Virus record (IMG/VR): IMGVR_UViG_3300017760_003428
Span: 1-29,465 of that record
Reading direction: 5' to 3' (one strand)
From: a virus
Length of the DNA: 29,465 nucleotides
In this document: one piece after another, positions 7,970 through 13,802 of the stretch
Numbering within the stretch: position 1 is the stretch's first letter
How the letters are laid out: each line of letters starts with the position of its first letter
Notes under the pieces: generated by a model
What the model saw: the letters and a program-made list of their open reading frames with translations, nothing else
The model's database searches: none
What the model was told of the DNA's origin: nothing
Position numbers and translations under genes: made by a program

Positions 7970-8410
7970 ATGGAAAATGGACAAGTTGTAAGTGTGCACT
8001 ACGTAGGGACTTTTAACGACGGGACGGAATTTGATAGTTCACGTGCCCGGGGAGAGCCATTGACGTTTCAGTTAGGCTCAGGACAAGTAATCCCTGGTTT
8101 TGATTCTGCAGTTTCTAGTTTGAACGTAGGCGAAACCGTGGATGTTCATCTAGAGGCATCTGAAGCGTACGGTGAAACGATCCCGGAGGCATTCCAGGAA
8201 GTTCCACTTTCAATGTTTCCTGAGGACTTTGAGTTTAAGGTGGGCGCGACAGTATACGGCCAGCGAGAAGATGGCGGTCAAATGATGGCTCAAATCACGT
8301 CTGTGGGCGATGAAACTGTCGGTCTAGATCTTAACCATCCGATGGCTGGAAAAGCACTTAACTTTAATATTGAATTGGTAGAAGTCGGCGCAACGCAAGA
8401 CAATACTTGA
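7970..8410 (+). CDS. FKBP-type peptidyl-prolyl isomerase, SlyD/FkpB-like
   Basis: 146 codons from ATG 7970; an in-frame TTG at 7961 is an alternative and neither has a strong ribosome-binding site. The FKBP half is clear: VVSVHYVGTFNDGTEFDSS, then FQLGSGQVIPGFDSAV and EASEAYGE. The inserted 'IF' flap (VPLSMFPEDFEFKVGATVY) and return MAGKALNFNIELVEV are the SlyD-like arrangement. It speeds prolyl isomerisation and can act as a chaperone. It lacks the His-rich metal tail of SlyD. A phage copy may assist virion folding. First of a series of small genes separated by the same RNA hairpin. Confidence 0.92.
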   Translation: MENGQVVSVHYVGTFNDGTEFDSSRARGEPLTFQLGSGQVIPGFDSAVSSLNVGETVDVHLEASEAYGETIPEAFQEVPLSMFPEDFEFKVGATVYGQREDGGQMMAQITSVGDETVGLDLNHPMAGKALNFNIELVEVGATQDNT

Positions 8411-8418
8411 TACATAAA

Positions 8419-8464
8419 CCGCAGGAAGGCACGGGTTGAAATGTTTCTAATAGGTGCCTAACCC
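8419..8464 (+). repeat. intergenic hairpin element, copy 1 (divergent)
   Basis: CCGCAGGAAGGCACGGG, then a longer loop, then AGGTGCCTA. Stem AGGCAC (8427-8432) with GTGCCT (8454-8459). Unlike copies 2-4 it can also pair GGGTT (8433-8437) with AACCC (8460-8464), an alternative fold. Sits 8 bases after the FKBP stop. A (CA)n run follows at 8470-8480. Confidence 0.8.
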
Positions 8465-8493
8465 ATTAACACACACACACAAAGGAGAAAAAA

Positions 8494-8697
8494 ATGGGTG
8501 ATAAGAATAAGAGTGGTTACGAACTACGAAGTGAATTGCTAGGAATGGCAATGGGAATCTGCCAGGAGCGTGTTCATCGCGCATTTGAGAATGAGCATAT
8601 GAAGCCAGAAGGCACTCGAAATGCAATTCCATCATTCACGACTGAAGAAGTGATTGATGAAGCAGAAAAGTTGTATAACTTCGTACAGCAAAAGTAA
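8494..8697 (+). CDS. small phage protein, NKSGYELR type (67 aa)
   Basis: AAAGGAGAAAAAA before the ATG. Sequence reads as two helical parts: NKSGYELRSELLGMAMGICQ and TTEEVIDEAEKLYNFV. This pattern recurs in small proteins of T4-like marine phages, as far as I remember them; function unknown. Flanked on both sides by the repeated hairpin element, like the cold-shock and H1-like genes. Confidence 0.75.
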   Translation: MGDKNKSGYELRSELLGMAMGICQERVHRAFENEHMKPEGTRNAIPSFTTEEVIDEAEKLYNFVQQK

Positions 8698-8710
8698 ATT
8701 AGAGCAAATA

Positions 8711-8742
8711 CCGCAGGGAGGCACGGGTTTACAGGTGCCTCA
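8711..8742 (+). repeat. intergenic hairpin element, copy 2
   Basis: CCGCAGGGAGGCACGGG then TTTACAGGTGCCTCA. Stem GAGGCAC (8718-8724) with GTGCCTC (8735-8741), 10-base loop GGGTTTACAG. ATTTTTAAT follows, so this copy could also terminate some transcripts. Confidence 0.85.
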
Positions 8743-8763
8743 TTTTTAATAAAAAGGAAGATA

Positions 8764-8976
8764 ATGAGTCTAGGTACAGTAAAATTTTTCAATGTCAGCA
8801 AGGGATTTGGGTTCATCACCCAGGATGAAGGTAAGAAGGATTTCTTCTTTCATGTCTCCGAGCTTCAAGGTTCAACAATTAATGATGGAGACAGGGTCGA
8901 ATTCGATCTTGGTGAAAGTCAAAAAGGACCATGTGCTGTCAACGTACGTGAATCATACGCGCACACAGCACAGTAA
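8764..8976 (+). CDS. cold-shock domain protein (CspA family)
   Basis: 70 codons, the full length of the family. RNP-1 KGFGFI and RNP-2 DFFFHVS are intact in the OB-fold order GTVKFFN, KGFGFI, DFFFHVS, GDRVEFDL. It binds single-stranded RNA/DNA and melts RNA structure. AAAGGAAGATA precedes the ATG. Between two copies of the structured hairpin element, which is notable since its product unwinds RNA hairpins. Confidence 0.96.
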   Translation: MSLGTVKFFNVSKGFGFITQDEGKKDFFFHVSELQGSTINDGDRVEFDLGESQKGPCAVNVRESYAHTAQ

Positions 8977-8986
8977 GTAATTACTT

Positions 8987-9018
8987 CCGCAGGGAGGCAC
9001 GGGATTACAGGTGCCTCA
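8987..9018 (+). repeat. intergenic hairpin element, copy 3
   Basis: CCGCAGGGAGGCACGGG then ATTACAGGTGCCTCA. Stem GAGGCAC (8994-9000) with GTGCCTC (9011-9017), loop GGGATTACAG. Begins 10 bases after the cold-shock gene stop. Confidence 0.85.
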
Positions 9019-9045
9019 CTTACTTATATACAAAAGGATAATACA

Positions 9046-9243
9046 ATGGATAACAATACAAATACACCAGACACGCTTACTAATATGATCACACTTCTAG
9101 AAGAAGTGCGAACTGATTACAACAAGTTTTATGTTGATGGTAACGCCTCCGCCGGAACTCGAGTCCGCAAGGCAATGCAACAAATCAAGACCGACGCCCA
9201 TACTGTTCGAACTCATGTTCAATCGACAAAGAACGGCAGCTAA
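9046..9243 (+). CDS. histone H1-like (Hc1-type) small protein
   Basis: 65 codons, AAAAGGATAATACA before the ATG. The core KFYVDGNASAGTRVRKAMQQ followed by IKTDAHTVRTHVQ matches the short bacterial histone-H1-like family of Bacteroidetes, Chlamydia and some phages, where the motif 'GN..AGTR.RK..Q.IK' is typical. Two amphipathic helices; likely compacts DNA. It lacks the long Lys/Ala tail of Chlamydia Hc1. Preceded by hairpin copy 3 and followed by copy 4. Confidence 0.75.
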   Translation: MDNNTNTPDTLTNMITLLEEVRTDYNKFYVDGNASAGTRVRKAMQQIKTDAHTVRTHVQSTKNGS

Positions 9244-9254
9244 TTAGGTGCGCG

Positions 9255-9286
9255 CCGCAGGGAGGCACGGGATTATAGGTGCCTCA
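9255..9286 (+). repeat. intergenic hairpin element, copy 4
   Basis: CCGCAGGGAGGCACGGG then ATTATAGGTGCCTCA. Stem GAGGCAC (9262-9268) with GTGCCTC (9279-9285), loop GGGATTATAG. The loop differs from copy 3 by one base. Confidence 0.85.
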
Positions 9287-9306
9287 TCTACTTGGAGGGT
9301 CTTCCT

Positions 9307-9438
9307 ATGGAACGACCAAAAGACAAGCCGTGGATTGAGTTTGCAAATAATGTAACATTCATGGTGATTGCATGCTCTATTGTATACGGATCTTTGGTTC
9401 GTGGCTACGTACGCAATAAGTTTAAAAAGAAGAATTAG
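9307..9438 (+). CDS. single-pass membrane microprotein (43 aa)
   Basis: TTGGAGGG lies before ATG 9307. Reads MERPKDKPWIEF, then a hydrophobic segment (VTFMVIACSIVYGSL) and a basic end (VRNKFKKKN): a single transmembrane helix with positive-inside tail. Fifth small gene of the hairpin-separated series. Function unknown. Confidence 0.7.
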   Translation: MERPKDKPWIEFANNVTFMVIACSIVYGSLVRGYVRNKFKKKN

Positions 9439-9453
9439 ACTAAGCGTACGCGC

Positions 9454-9483
9454 TTGAACATCCTTAAAGGCGCTGGGTATAAT
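9454..9483 (+). promoter_or_regulatory. promoter for mgtC-like gene
   Basis: TTGAAC (9454-9459), 18 bp, GGG then TATAAT (9478-9483), preceded by ACGCGC as in the GTGCAA family. The start codon at 9489 falls on or next to the expected transcription start, implying a leaderless message. Confidence 0.75.
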
Positions 9484-9488
9484 ATAGC

Positions 9489-10148
9489 ATGCTATTTGAA
9501 CCTTACATGGGTATTGTCTGTGCCGCGGCACTTGGTTCTTTGATCGGCCTCGAAAGAGAATTACACGGTCAGCCGGCAGGTCTACGTACGCATATGATCT
9601 TAGCAGTAGGTGCTTCACTTGCTGCGATATTAAGCATCTCGTACTCTCAATTTCTATCGAATCCTGAAATGCCTTCCGATCCTGGTCGAATTGTGGCACA
9701 AGTGGTAAGCGGCGTTGGCTTCTTAGGAGCTGGTGCGATCATGAAGATGGGTGTAACTGTTAAGGGGCTGACGACAGCAAGTTCTCTCTGGACTACTGCT
9801 ATCGTCGGGATCGCATGCGGAAGTAAATACTACGACATCGCGGTTTTTACAGCAATCATGGTGTTGGTCATCTTAACAGTGATTAACTACCTTGAAAGCT
9901 TCTTTCTTACCACATACAAGGCGCATACCCTCAAGATCACGCTAAACGACCGGCCAGGTATTGTTAATGAGATTCGCGAAATGCTTACAGCGTACAAGGT
10001 CAAGGTCGTATCACTAAACGCGAGCATGCCTAACAAGGAAACGCTTAAGCTGGAAATGATCATTCGAAAGCCGGCTGACCTGGGCATGGATAAGGTCATC
10101 AACATTGTCAATTCGATGGAAGAATCATCTAGCATGGCGATAAGATGA
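9489..10148 (+). CDS. MgtC/SapB-family inner-membrane protein
   Basis: 219 codons. N-terminal membrane domain with family motifs: AAALGSLIGLERELHGQPAG, LRTHMILAVGAS, VSGVGFLGAGAI and GLTTASSLWTTA; four to five hydrophobic helices. The C-terminal 75 residues are a cytoplasmic ACT-like domain (LKITLNDRPGIVNEI). MgtC proteins restrain F-type ATP synthase and support growth in low magnesium in intracellular bacteria; the phage role is unknown but could be control of host energy metabolism. No ribosome-binding site is visible; the start sits where transcription should begin. Confidence 0.9.
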   Translation: MLFEPYMGIVCAAALGSLIGLERELHGQPAGLRTHMILAVGASLAAILSISYSQFLSNPEMPSDPGRIVAQVVSGVGFLGAGAIMKMGVTVKGLTTASSLWTTAIVGIACGSKYYDIAVFTAIMVLVILTVINYLESFFLTTYKAHTLKITLNDRPGIVNEIREMLTAYKVKVVSLNASMPNKETLKLEMIIRKPADLGMDKVINIVNSMEESSSMAIR

Positions 10149-10167
10149 CAGGAGCATATTTATTCAT

Positions 10168-10485
10168 ATGATCACACTATCAAATGCAGCTGCTAAAAGA
10201 GTAAAAGAGTTAATCGAAGCCAACGGTCATGTTGGTCTACGACCCGGAGTCCAGGGGGGCGGATGCTCTGGATTTTCGTATACACTTAAGTTTTCCGACG
10301 GTGCCACTGACACTGACAAGGTTCTTGAGTCTAACGGAGTCACTATCCACATTGACAAGAAGAGCTACCTCTATCTAATGAATACTGAAATAGATTATGT
10401 CGAAGAAAATCTTCAAGCCGGATTTCAGTTTATTAATCCCAACGCAAAGAGAACATGCGGATGTGGTGAAAGTTTTAGCATTTAA
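10168..10485 (+). CDS. A-type iron-sulfur carrier (IscA/ErpA/HesB-like)
   Basis: 105 codons, the family length. The three cluster-binding cysteines are present: GGGCSGFSY (Cys33) and TCGCGESF (Cys97, Cys99), around the typical fold (ITLSNAAAKRVKELI). It would carry and deliver Fe-S clusters. Similar genes are known in T4-like cyanophages. AGGAGCATATT lies before the ATG. The next gene begins at the base after its stop. Confidence 0.93.
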   Translation: MITLSNAAAKRVKELIEANGHVGLRPGVQGGGCSGFSYTLKFSDGATDTDKVLESNGVTIHIDKKSYLYLMNTEIDYVEENLQAGFQFINPNAKRTCGCGESFSI

Positions 10486-11547
10486 ATGAGAGTACTGAAT
10501 CTTCAAAGTATGCGCAAGCGCTTAAATAGTAGTCAACTAAGAAAAGCCCGAAAAGCAAGGCAGATTGGAAAAAAAGTTCTAGAGATGAAATGGAACGGGA
10601 ACCATCTTGTTAAGGGCAACATGACATTCTACTTTGATAATGTACTAATTCAGACAAAAAATGCCTATCCGTTCGATGAGATCGTTCTGTACATTGAGCT
10701 AGATGGTACCCGGTGTAGAGAGAATATCGAAGTCTTGATGGGTGGTGCTTCAGAATACAAGAAGGATCATCTGGAAAAACGAATGAAAGGTCGAGTACTG
10801 TCACCAGAGGAAATTGAGAAAGTCGTACGTGAGGGTTTAACAGTATTTGATTGTAGAAAGCGTCATGATGAACCTGGGGTACATTATAATGTGTACTATT
10901 ACATGGACGACAAGTGTGTAGTAGGCACCACAATCAACAAGGGCAACACTGTAATTGTCAACACTGCATATAGAATTACCCCTATTGGTGATATCGGCTT
11001 TCTATCAGACCAGGTCAATTGGCTTATTAAGAGAATAGGATACAAGAGCAGCATCTCAAGGTGCTACGTTATAGATCGAACAGCGTCTGGCGAGTATGCA
11101 CAGAATGAACTAGTTCGCATGATTCCAGGTATCCTATCATCTGTGGCTAGCTTATCACCTCATGAGCGTAAAGCATGGGCACAAAACGAAACAGTTCGGC
11201 ACATCATGGATCAAGCTCATGAGCTGAAGACATCTTTAAACGTCGTACCATGGGATTCACAAAATAATCTAGGCACGTCATTCGAGACACGACCGGATCA
11301 TGACTATAGCTTTGTAGTTGAGGTTGACAATAACGAAGACGTCTACGCTGATGCTCAAAAGCGGCTCAAGGACTTCGGGCTAGACACAGATCTATACAAA
11401 TGGTCCAGCTGCGTACTTCCCAACCCAACTGAATATTCTCAAGCTTTCATGTTTGATTTGCGGGACTACTCCGGTGACGAACACACATGGGCAAAGATCC
11501 GAACCCAAAGACCAAATTCGCACGCAACTAACAATAAAAGCTACTAA
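10486..11547 (+). CDS. hypothetical protein (353 aa)
   Basis: Not recognised. The ATG directly follows the TAA of the Fe-S carrier gene, so translation is probably by reinitiation; no ribosome-binding site is seen. The first 35 residues are very basic (MRKRLNSSQLRKARKARQIG), possibly nucleic-acid binding. The rest is mixed alpha/beta with a Tyr/Asp-rich stretch (HYNVYYYMDDK) and an ending in polar residues. No enzyme motif seen. Confidence 0.75.
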   Translation: MRVLNLQSMRKRLNSSQLRKARKARQIGKKVLEMKWNGNHLVKGNMTFYFDNVLIQTKNAYPFDEIVLYIELDGTRCRENIEVLMGGASEYKKDHLEKRMKGRVLSPEEIEKVVREGLTVFDCRKRHDEPGVHYNVYYYMDDKCVVGTTINKGNTVIVNTAYRITPIGDIGFLSDQVNWLIKRIGYKSSISRCYVIDRTASGEYAQNELVRMIPGILSSVASLSPHERKAWAQNETVRHIMDQAHELKTSLNVVPWDSQNNLGTSFETRPDHDYSFVVEVDNNEDVYADAQKRLKDFGLDTDLYKWSSCVLPNPTEYSQAFMFDLRDYSGDEHTWAKIRTQRPNSHATNNKSY

Positions 11548-11622
11548 GAGAGAACATCCAGAGAGAGAAAAGCGTAGAGAGACTACTACTACTCCTACGT
11601 ACACTTCAGCTCTATAGAGAGG

Positions 11623-11860
11623 GTAAGAGCGAGGTATAATACCACACATCAGCCCTGTTCCCTGTCTCTTCTCAGATCCCTATACACGCTTTGTATATCT
11701 ACATCTGTCTATTTCATGGTATCGTTTGTGGGCAGTGGCTACGCAACCACCGCTAGGCTTCGCACAGAGCCGTACCTCTGACGAACGACTGTGCTGCTAT
11801 CTTTCGCAGTAAAACAAACGAGCTCAGTTGTAGTTCGTCTGACTTATACCACGCTCTTAC
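11623..11860. repeat. 17-bp inverted repeat carrying facing promoter-like -10 boxes
   Basis: GTAAGAGCGAGGTATAA (11623-11639) and TTATACCACGCTCTTAC (11844-11860) are reverse complements at 16 of 17 positions, 204 bp apart. Both contain an extended -10-like GGTATAA. The right arm, on the minus strand, also has GTGTAA 18 bp upstream of TATAAG and so may be a leftward promoter. Confidence 0.8.
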
Positions 11861-11958
11861 ACTTGTTTACACTTTTTGACCCCCGCATTACACCTTTTTC
11901 CACAAAAGGGGCGTCGGCCACGAAGGGATACAGGTTTCGGGCTAGATGTACAACAAAT

Positions 11959-11986
11959 AAAAAGTGTAACGATTTCAAGGGGTTAG
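11959..11986 (+). repeat. AAAAAGTGTAA repeat, copy A
   Basis: AAAAAGTGTAACGATTT followed by CAAGGGGTTAG. Lies in the gene-free region, with reversed core copies about 60-90 bases to the left. Confidence 0.85.
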
Positions 11987-12085
11987 ACAACAGATGCACA
12001 CAATCGGACAGATGTACAGGTTTTTTTTAGAGAGCATGCAAAAAAAGTGGCGTACAGGTATAAATGACAAAAAGGGTAAAAAAAG

Positions 12086-12114
12086 TTGACTCCAGGGCGC
12101 GCAAAACGTAATCT
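12086..12114 (+). promoter_or_regulatory. sigma70-type promoter
   Basis: TTGACT (12086-12091), 17 bp, TAATCT (12109-12114), with an A-rich upstream stretch. Unlike the phage-type GTGCAA promoters it has the standard host -35. No gene follows directly; it would transcribe the AT-rich inverted repeat toward 12223. Confidence 0.55.
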
Positions 12115-12120
12115 CGGCGT

Positions 12121-12169
12121 CGATGGCAGTAAATAATCGGAGAAATAATTTGCAAATAATTGCCCATCG
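12121..12169. repeat. AT-rich triple iteration inside an inverted repeat
   Basis: AAATAAT occurs three times (12131, 12143, 12154), about one helical turn apart, bracketed by CGATGG (12121-12126) and CCATCG (12164-12169). Such AT-rich iterations are typical of DNA-unwinding elements, but could also form an RNA hairpin. Confidence 0.6.
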
Positions 12170-12173
12170 TCAT

Positions 12174-12202
12174 GTACACTCTTCGCGGACAGTGTATATT
12201 AT
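12174..12202 (+). promoter_or_regulatory. promoter before microprotein 12223
   Basis: GTACAC (12174-12179), 17 bp, TATTAT (12197-12202), a variant of the GTGCAA family. The ribosome-binding site of the next gene follows about 8 bases later. Confidence 0.6.
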
Positions 12203-12222
12203 AGACATGTGGAGGTGGTTAC

Positions 12223-12339
12223 ATGGGTGATTGGTGGCCTGAAAGGGGTGATCGAGAACCGGGTCTAGCTTGGCTAGATGCTCTGCTCTTTTGTATTAGC
12301 ATTGCCGCGACGGCAACGCTTCTATGGTGCGTGTTGTAA
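12223..12339 (+). CDS. single-pass membrane microprotein (38 aa)
   Basis: GGAGGT precedes the ATG and a promoter precedes that. Reads MGDWWPERGDREPG, then a hydrophobic helix (ALLFCISIAATATLLWCVL) to the end. Probably a small inner-membrane protein; function unknown. From its stop to 12534 I see no credible gene; a 32-codon frame from 12324 lacks a ribosome-binding site. Confidence 0.6.
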   Translation: MGDWWPERGDREPGLAWLDALLFCISIAATATLLWCVL

Positions 12340-12534
12340 CCAGCGAAACATTGCTTCAAGACGGGCGTCGTACCGCGCCGGTTGCGAAGTTGTCCACCTC
12401 GAGTGGTCCTATAACGATGTAATAAATAGGAAAAGTGCGGAATCGAGCCCATCAATTAGGGAAATATTCCAGAGCTTAGGTGAATGCGTACGCGGTGCGG
12501 CGTCGCTAGTAACCAAAATATTGTGGAGCACAAT

Positions 12535-12563
12535 GTGCAAGAATTCTCGCGGCGTGATATAAT
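12535..12563 (+). promoter_or_regulatory. GTGCAA-family promoter
   Basis: GTGCAA (12535-12540), 17 bp, TATAAT (12558-12563). Drives 12590-13123; short leader with GAGGAGG. Confidence 0.85.
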
Positions 12564-12589
12564 GGTATCATAAGGTGAGGAGGTAAGGC

Positions 12590-13123
12590 ATGCCCCATTT
12601 TTCTAGAGAACAAATACAAGAGGCTCGGCTTCAAGCACGAGCCAAGCGAGCAGAAGAGATTGACAACAAGCACGCAGAGATTGCGCGTGCTAGGGAAGCG
12701 GGGGACGATACAGAGGGGCTGGAGCGCGAGCTAGAAAAACTTTACGACGATTTCAACGAACGGCGAGACGCACGTCGCAACGCCAAGAAGGCCGCGAAAG
12801 AGATGCGAGCCAAGATTGCAGAAGGTATCGGGAACGCACCTGCAATTCGTTGGAACACTTCTGAGGAGGGACGCTCCGCGAGAGAAAGCGTCAAGAAGGA
12901 ACGTAAAGAGGGGATGAAGTTCGCGCTCCAGCCGGGGCAGATGGTGAAACTGGTGAACGACGCACGAGTCGCTCAAGAGGGCCAGTGGGTATTTGAGAAG
13001 ACTCTACCTAAAGGCACCATCGGAATCCTGATCGATCCCCCGACTTCCCATATGTCAGCAGTGATGTTTGGCTCAGACGTGTGGAAAGTTCCCACGAAAA
13101 AGCTGAGAGCTGCTGATGTCTAG
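12590..13123 (+). CDS. coiled-coil protein with C-terminal SH3-like domain
   Basis: 177 codons, GAGGAGGTAAGGC before the ATG. Residues 1-110 are highly charged helix rich in Arg, Glu and Ala (long coiled coil). The last 65 residues (LQPGQMVKLVNDARVAQEG, later KGTIGILIDPPTSHMSAVMF) read as a small beta barrel like the mini-proteins of the 23-29 kb array. May therefore be an oligomerising version of that domain. Family not recognised. Confidence 0.75.
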   Translation: MPHFSREQIQEARLQARAKRAEEIDNKHAEIARAREAGDDTEGLERELEKLYDDFNERRDARRNAKKAAKEMRAKIAEGIGNAPAIRWNTSEEGRSARESVKKERKEGMKFALQPGQMVKLVNDARVAQEGQWVFEKTLPKGTIGILIDPPTSHMSAVMFGSDVWKVPTKKLRAADV

Positions 13124-13132
13124 GCTACCCAG

Positions 13133-13180
13133 GAGGGTGCAAGCCGCAGTAACAACTCGGTTGACTCGGCTTCGCCCCTC
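13133..13180 (+). terminator. intergenic stem-loop, possible attenuator
   Basis: GAGGG (13133-13137) with CCCTC (13176-13180) and AAGCCG (13141-13146) with CGGCTT (13167-13172) form one long interrupted stem. TCATTTCTT follows, too poor in T for a strong terminator; may instead tune expression of 13204. Confidence 0.5.
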
Positions 13181-13203
13181 TCATTTCTTGCGTGGAGAGC
13201 ATC

Positions 13204-13497
13204 ATGCCCGCTGAAAACCTCAACATTATCAATACGTTAGCTCACACGCTGAACGATGCAGAAATTGCCGAAGCAATCAATATTCTCATCGCAGCGAGAA
13301 CAGCCCGGCGTTCTGATCAATTGCAGAAGATTAAGGGCGAATTGGAAGTGGGCGACAAGGTTGAGTGGCTGAGTGGGCGCAGCGGTAGCTACGAAACCGG
13401 TCACGTGACTAAGGTGAAGCGCAAAAAAGCAATTGTGCAGGAGCTTGTGCATCAAAAGCTGTGGGATATTCCCATGGGTATGTTGAAAAAAGTGTAA
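13204..13497 (+). CDS. small protein with SH3-like C-terminal domain (97 aa)
   Basis: ATG 13204 is preferred to an in-frame GTG at 13192 because the GTG lies within the GTGGAGAG ribosome-binding region. N-terminal helical part (IINTLAHTLNDAEIAEAINI), then a barrel-like domain starting LEVGDKVEWLSG with alternating strands (GHVTKVKRKKAIVQEL). Its last codons and stop form the 5' end of repeat copy B. Confidence 0.7.
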   Translation: MPAENLNIINTLAHTLNDAEIAEAINILIAARTARRSDQLQKIKGELEVGDKVEWLSGRSGSYETGHVTKVKRKKAIVQELVHQKLWDIPMGMLKKV

Positions 13498-13514
13498 TAG
13501 AATCAAGGGGTTAG
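13487..13514 (+). repeat. AAAAAGTGTAA repeat, copy B
   Basis: AAAAAGTGTAATAGAA followed by TCAAGGGGTTAG. The stop codon of the upstream gene lies inside it, and its AAGGGG may serve as ribosome-binding site for 13519. Identical to copy C over 27 bases. Confidence 0.9.
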
Positions 13515-13518
13515 AGGT

Positions 13519-13707
13519 ATGGAGTGTGTAGATTGTGTGAGTCTTGGGCAAATGGTGTCGGCGTTGTTGATCGGCATCTCAGGTGGTGGTGCTACGGTGC
13601 TAGCTGTTAACTACTACCTAGACATCAAGAGAGACCGCGTGATCATGGCACTTCAGAGATCGTACGCAGATAGAAATAAAAGAAATAAAGTGAACAAAAA
13701 GATCTAA
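13519..13707 (+). CDS. small membrane protein (62 aa)
   Basis: One hydrophobic helix with many glycines (MVSALLIGISGGGATVLAV) near the N-terminus, then a basic cytoplasmic tail rich in Lys, Arg and Asn. Start set by AAGGGG within the repeat and GAGGT just before the ATG. Function unknown. Confidence 0.7.
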   Translation: MECVDCVSLGQMVSALLIGISGGGATVLAVNYYLDIKRDRVIMALQRSYADRNKRNKVNKKI

Positions 13708-13711
13708 ACGC

Positions 13712-13740
13712 GTGCAAAAGAGCCCCCCATATGGTATTAT
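13712..13740 (+). promoter_or_regulatory. GTGCAA-family promoter for the MoxR gene
   Basis: CGCGTGCAA with GTGCAA at 13712-13717, 17 bp ending TGG, TATTAT (13735-13740). The leader can pair GTGGTT near 13747 with AATCAC near 13766 (one G-U), then AAGGAG before 13803. Confidence 0.88.
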
Positions 13741-13802
13741 GTCTATGTGGTTGGGGAGGTACCTAATCACACTTAAACGTTCCTCGCCAAGGAGAATCTC
13801 AG

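Larger units (their letters stand above)
11548..12222. other. gene-free control region, possible replication origin
   Basis: About 670 bases with no credible gene. Contents: a 17-bp near-perfect inverted repeat (11623-11639 and 11844-11860); several hairpins (GTGG/CCAC near 11736-11751, GGCT/AGCC near 11757-11772); reversed copies of an AAAAAGTGTAA core (11867-11877; near-copy 11888-11899); a DnaA-box-like TTTTCCACA (11896-11904); a forward 28-bp repeat (11959-11986); oligo-A tracts; an AT-rich triple iteration in an inverted repeat (12121-12169); and promoters at the right end. The mixture fits an origin or a master control region; neither is proven. Confidence 0.5.

Noticed and set aside
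8419-9286. CRISPR array
   Set aside because: Repeats are separated by genes of unequal length, not by uniform spacers, and form mRNA hairpins.
9244-9699. 151-codon minus-strand frame
   Set aside because: Antisense to hairpin copy 4, a microprotein and mgtC; no start signal.
11392-11649. 85-codon minus-strand hydrophobic frame
   Set aside because: Mostly antisense to 10486-11547; its hydrophobicity follows from the opposite strand.
12278-12562. 94-codon plus-strand frame
   Set aside because: Overlaps the better microprotein 12223-12339 and runs through the promoter at 12535; no ribosome-binding site.
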